From positions 1,965,821 to 2,029,820 of the forward strand of contig OZ014417.1 in assembly GCA_963965975.1 (NCBI GenBank): a stretch of 64,000 nucleotides of DNA. Direction: 5' to 3'. The translations under genes were made by a program, and so were the position numbers. This DNA is from Xestospongia bergquistia. Its lineage: Eukaryota > Porifera > Demospongiae > Haplosclerida > Petrosiidae. This document shows positions 60,056-64,000 of the stretch, in pieces. Below the pieces are notes generated by a model. The model was not told the origin of the DNA. It did not search any database and saw only the letters and a program-made list of their open reading frames with translations. Within the stretch, counting starts at the first letter, position 1, and each line of letters starts with the position of its first letter.

Positions 60056-61230
60056 TCACTCATCAATAGCAGACTCTGATATCACACAAATCTCTAATCT
60101 AGAAGAAGATATTAATAATATTTCTTTATAGTATCTGTTGTATTAGTAGTAACCCTATTACTGATATGTATATATAACAATAAAATTGTTAGTTGTTTTA
60201 ACTTACACTGTAGTTGACTGTATTGATGGTAAAGTATTTGGTAGTCTTGGAGATGATGATTTGTACTATTGGATAACAAATTCTACAACATCTATGGTCA
60301 TCCTTGGCAAACTCATACAAATCAGGTAATATTATTTTATTTTAATGTATATGTACTCAATAATTTTTACAGCATGGTATATGAGGCACAGAGAGGCTGT
60401 TTGTTAAGTAGGAAATATTTTTGCTGGTAGTTCCAACTTAGGTGATCTCTCTAGTAGATATGAATCTATTGTTTGAATTGAGTCTCAAGTCTGCTATAAC
60501 TACTGCTCTAGAACTTTCTCCTTGTATATACTTCTGAAGAGAACCTTTTGATGCTGGAAACAGAACAGTTAGCTTCCAATGTGGTCATTAACAGAACATT
60601 CTCACTATGGTACATAATTGTATATATTTGATAATCAGATCATTATGTAATTGATACTTTAACATGAGTATAGTCAAGAGTAGGTATTACATAGTACCAT
60701 AGAAACACATGCATGGAAAGCAACGTGACATGACATGACAATGTGAGGTAGTTTTGTGTATAAATTTTCATAAATAGTTTACATTAAGATTACTTACTAA
60801 TTTTATGGAATTACATTACATTACTCACATGTACATCACATTACTTTCTATGCAGTGTTTATGGTACTATACAACGTTCAATACTATCTTGTATTTACCC
60901 TTGATATAATGATAAGGGATATTGTTCAGATCCACATGATAGTTATATGATAAAACGGTAGTATGGATAATGGTTCAGAGAGCGGAGTTCAAAAAGAGGC
61001 GGAGTTGTTAATACAAGAACACCAGTGATATATTTTTAAGCCCACCTTTCCCTTAGAGTTGTACTTAGATATATAAGTCACTGTAACAAAAGGTATTTAC
61101 AATTAGTTCAAGTGATATTGATTCTTTTATTGGTTTTATAGACATTGCTTTTTTAAAAGATTTTATTCTTTAAATTATATAAAGTATTAATAGGAAACTA
61201 TAAAGACAACAATGGAAGCTATTCAATATT
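60056..61230. other. Flank of copy 4
   Basis: 60110-60260 matches the convergent-gene sequence at 43430-43580 (GTATCTGTTGTATTAGTAGT, GTAAAGTATTTGGTAGT), the last trace of that gene next to copy 4. Beyond it I see no exon, only AT-rich unique sequence. Confidence 0.5.
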
Positions 61231-61309
61231 CACTCGCTTAAGATGATATATTGAATATTTGGCTAATGCTACTTTCTGTAATCATTCAATGTTTATCGTC
61301 TATTAGACT

Positions 61310-61850
61310 TAAGACACAGCATTGAGAAACTATAGTTGTAAAAGAGAAAATGGATCCAGATGGATTTGGTACAGCAACAAAAACCAAATTTATAACCGTA
61401 ACTTGTAATTGTACAGATCTATTGATCATATCTCATATAAGAATATCTCTTGGGAGAGATTGAGAGCAGAATGTCAGTTCACATTCTTTGCTGTTTATTT
61501 TTCTTCTGGTTGATTGGTGGACTGGGTCATAGAATTACAGACAGTAAGCTAACCAACAAAAGCAGGTTGGCACAATAGGTTAAAAAAAGCTGTTAACTGG
61601 TATTAATGTTGATCAAAAGGGGTTACTGAAATTATATAATTCTTCTTTAACTATAATTGTTTGTTACAGTTAACATTGTAATATTACGTTATGAAGATGA
61701 AACTGTTATGATTGTTGTTAACAATTGTGGAGTTAGAATAGACAAAGTACTATAATACTGTATGTATTTAGAAGACTTTTAATTAATTGCTCATCAGATT
61801 AATTAAAAATTAATTAATGTTGGTCATGCATAGTGGCATTAATGTCATGT
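61310..61850 (+). CDS. Short secreted-protein-like unit, copy 1 (tentative)
   Basis: ATG at 61471 opens a signal-peptide-like exon (MSVHILCCLFFFWLIGGLGH, then RITDSKLTNKS). A possible second exon after TTTGTTACAG at about 61670 reads VILRYEDETVMIVVNNCGVR, then IDK and a GTACTA donor. A third after TATTAG at 61969 reads EITGWCEENPYDKIRKGMIE and stops at 62079. The second-to-third join is in phase; the first join is not resolved. A second copy of the first two blocks lies about 960 bp on with the hydrophobic leader kept. I do not recognise the family. It may be a small secreted peptide gene or a decaying duplicate. Confidence 0.3.
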
Positions 61851-62259
61851 AAGCGTTTATTAATAACACATTATGTCACTGAATTGGAGAAAAATCCCAA
61901 AAAATAATATTTGTTCTGTTGAGGTAGTTTTCCATTAATGTTAACTGAATCTTATTTCCATATTAGGAAATAACTGGATGGTGTGAAGAGAACCCATATG
62001 ATAAAATACGCAAAGGAATGATTGAATTAATAATAGCTAAAACACGAAGAGATATATTTGGAGACCCAATACAGTAACTGATCTATCACCTGTTTCTGTC
62101 TGCATGAACAGGCCTCCTTAATTGTAATATACAAATTCAGAAGGGAAATGTTGGGCTTGTAGGATAATTGTTAAAAATTAAGGAAGACAAATATAGACAC
62201 ACGGTATTGTAGAGATGAATGCTAATGCTATTCCATTTAATTGTTCAATTTTGTTGTCC

Positions 62260-62790
62260 ATTAGGACATAACATTGAGAAGCTAGTTGCAAAAGAGAAAA
62301 AGGATCCAGATATATCTGGTACAGCAGCAGAACTGGACCTAGAATCTATATAACAGTGACATCATGCATATTGATATTTAAATCATATTTCATATAAGAA
62401 TTTCTTGCTACAATGTAACTTGGGACTTAATTGAAAGCAAGATGTCAGCTCCTTGTTTTATTTTCTTCTCGTTGATTAGTGGGCTGGGTCACAGAATTAC
62501 AGACTGTCAGCTGACCAACAAAGCACGTCAAAAAGGCTACATTATCTTGTCAGCTGTTGACTGGTATTAATAATCATCACTGAATTTATATAATTCTGCT
62601 TTCATTTATAATCATTTATTTTAGTCAACATCATTAGTGACATACAAAGATGAAGTTTTTATAGTTGTTGTTAATAATTGTGGGGCTAGAATAGATAAAG
62701 TACTGTAATATTTAATGTATGAGAGACATTTAATAATTAATTATTCATCAGATCAATTAAAAATAAATTATGTTGGTCACGCGTGGGTGA
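62260..62790 (+). CDS. Short secreted-protein-like unit, copy 2 (tentative)
   Basis: Tandem duplicate of 61310-61850. ATG at 62442 gives MSAPCFIFFSLISGLGHRIT, then DCQLTNKARQKG; a later block at about 62624-62708 reads TYKDEVFIVVVNNCGARIDK. Both blocks have the same order and spacing as copy 1, with mostly conservative substitutions. No third block is found before the satellite begins. Confidence 0.3.
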
Positions 62791-62974
62791 TGTTTTCACG
62801 CCAAACTGTCACGAGTTTGTGCCTTGTGTTTGTCAAAATGAAGGATGACAGAGATGTCTTGAAAATATTAAAGACTCCATTTTGCAAGCTTATATTAGTT
62901 CACAGACCCCCGTGGGTCTTCGTCGCTTCTACTCGTCTCTTCGTTCGTCACTTCGATGATTTTTTGACACTTTA

Positions 62975-63606
62975 CAGTTCTCTGATATTTTGGATTGCTC
63001 ACTGATATTTTGACACTCACAGTTCTCTGATATTTTGGATTATTCACTGATATTTTACAGTTCTCTGATATTTTGGATTATTCACTGATATTTTACAGTT
63101 CTCTGATATTTTGGATTATTCACTGATATTTTGACACTCACAGTTCTCTGATATTTTGGATTATTCACTGATATTTTGACACTTCACAGTTCTCTGATAT
63201 TTTGGATTATTCACTGATATTTTACAGTTCTCTGATATTTTGGATTATTCACTGATATTTTGACACTCACAGTTCTCTGATATTTTGGATTATTCACTGA
63301 TATTTTGACACTTCACAGTTCTCTGATATTTTGGATTATTCACTGATATTTTGACACTTCACAGTTCTCTGATATTTTGGATTATTCACTGATATTTTAC
63401 AGTTCTCTGATATTTTGGATTATTTACTGATATTTTACAGTTTTCTGATATTTTGGATTATTCACTAATATTTTACAGTTCTCTGATATTTTGGATTATT
63501 CACTGATATTTTACAGTTCTCTGATATTTTGGATTATTCACTGATATTTTGACACTTCGCAGTTCTCTGATATTTTGGATTATTCACTGATATTTGACTG
63601 TTCTCA
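62975..63606 (+). repeat. Satellite of 38- and 48-bp units
   Basis: About 15 tandem units built from CAGTTCTCTGATATTTTGGA and TTATTCACTGATATTTT, with or without a TTGACACT(T)CA insert, so two length classes are interspersed irregularly. Confidence 0.95.
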
Positions 63607-63784
63607 GTTCACTGACATTCTCTGACGTTCTCTGGATGTAAAAGGTGAGTTGCTGTCCTGCCTGGTCTCTTCTGTCTTCATCCTTCAAGCCTTCTTTCCT
63701 CTTCTTTTAATTTTTATTTTATTTTTATTTTGGGCTATTCAGCCCATACACTATACACACACTCATACAAACCCTATTAATTTT

Positions 63785-63855
63785 CTTCCCCCTGCCGCCT
63801 GGCGGCCTAAAATTTTTTAAAAAAATATCCTAGGCCGCCAGGTGGCGGGGGGAAG
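63785..63855. repeat. GC-rich hairpin
   Basis: Arms 63785-63809 and 63831-63855 (CCGCCTGGCGGCCTA against TAGGCCGCCAGG) pair over 25 bp with two mismatches around a 21-base A/T loop. This is strikingly GC-rich for the window. It may be the core of a short palindromic transposon; the ends are not clear. Confidence 0.8.
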
Positions 63856-64000
63856 CTCTGATCTTCTAGGGTGCGTGTGTGTGCTGTGTGTGTGTGTGTA
63901 GGTTGTTTGGTCCTTTTTCACTTCCTCTTTCTCTCTTCACTCTCTATCCATTCACTGCATGTCAGTATCAGTTTGTGACTACTCTTTTTCTTTCCCTGCA
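63856..64000. other. Right edge
   Basis: A GT microsatellite at about 63872-63899 and pyrimidine-rich sequence. No gene seen. Confidence 0.5.

Noticed and set aside
62715-63005. 96-codon plus-strand frame near the right edge
   Set aside because: It runs from the duplicated unit into the satellite; no domain and no second copy in frame.

Overview
The window looks like nuclear DNA from an early-branching animal, most likely a demosponge of the Amphimedon type. It is AT-rich, and its genes are cut into many small exons by short GT-AG introns. It carries animal-specific families (a Piwi-clade Argonaute, MTBP, PX-SH3 scaffolds, death domains), and the genes sit very close together. The organism is an inference from gene content and style; no marker gene fixes the species.

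Positions 1-38,000 are a compact housekeeping block in which neighbouring genes alternate in strand. In order: the 5' end of a PX-domain gene (-, running off the left edge); a complete 19-exon PIWI gene (+, 5032-11082); a TMEM272-like four-helix membrane protein (-, 12085-15262); MTBP, the Mdm2-binding replication-origin factor (+, 15471-21716); a PX plus five-SH3 scaffold of the SH3PXD2/p47phox type (-, 21920-25857); the GTPase GPN3 (+, 26015-31935); and a probable SLF2-like nuclear protein (-, 32593-37307). Two divergent pairs share promoters of only about 160-210 bp. Exon structures were read from splice sites, and reading phase was checked across nearly every junction; exceptions are stated in the entries. 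Introns hold hAT-type non-autonomous transposons with 8-bp target duplications, minisatellites and long CT/GA microsatellites, several of which serve as the polypyrimidine tract of a splice acceptor.

Positions 37,500-60,300 differ sharply. They hold a tandem family of four plus-strand genes, each apparently with one uninterrupted coding exon. Each encodes an N-terminal death domain, a conserved helical module of about 300 residues that I cannot name, and a long ankyrin solenoid built from two alternating 33-residue repeat types. Three copies keep a full-length body (1243, 1065 and 1045 aa). One (814 aa) is cut short at both ends. The last copy has a frameshifted tail. Each copy is preceded by a degenerate ~65-70-bp satellite, and pieces of a convergent minus-strand gene are repeated after the copies. 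Architecture and expansion suggest innate-immune or cell-death signalling, but that is inference.

Positions 60,300-64,000 contain a tandemly duplicated unit with a short signal-peptide exon, a 38/48-bp satellite and a strong GC-rich hairpin. I saw no retroviral or LTR element, CRISPR array or rRNA, and no functional tRNA gene; one tRNA-derived SINE-like sequence is present.
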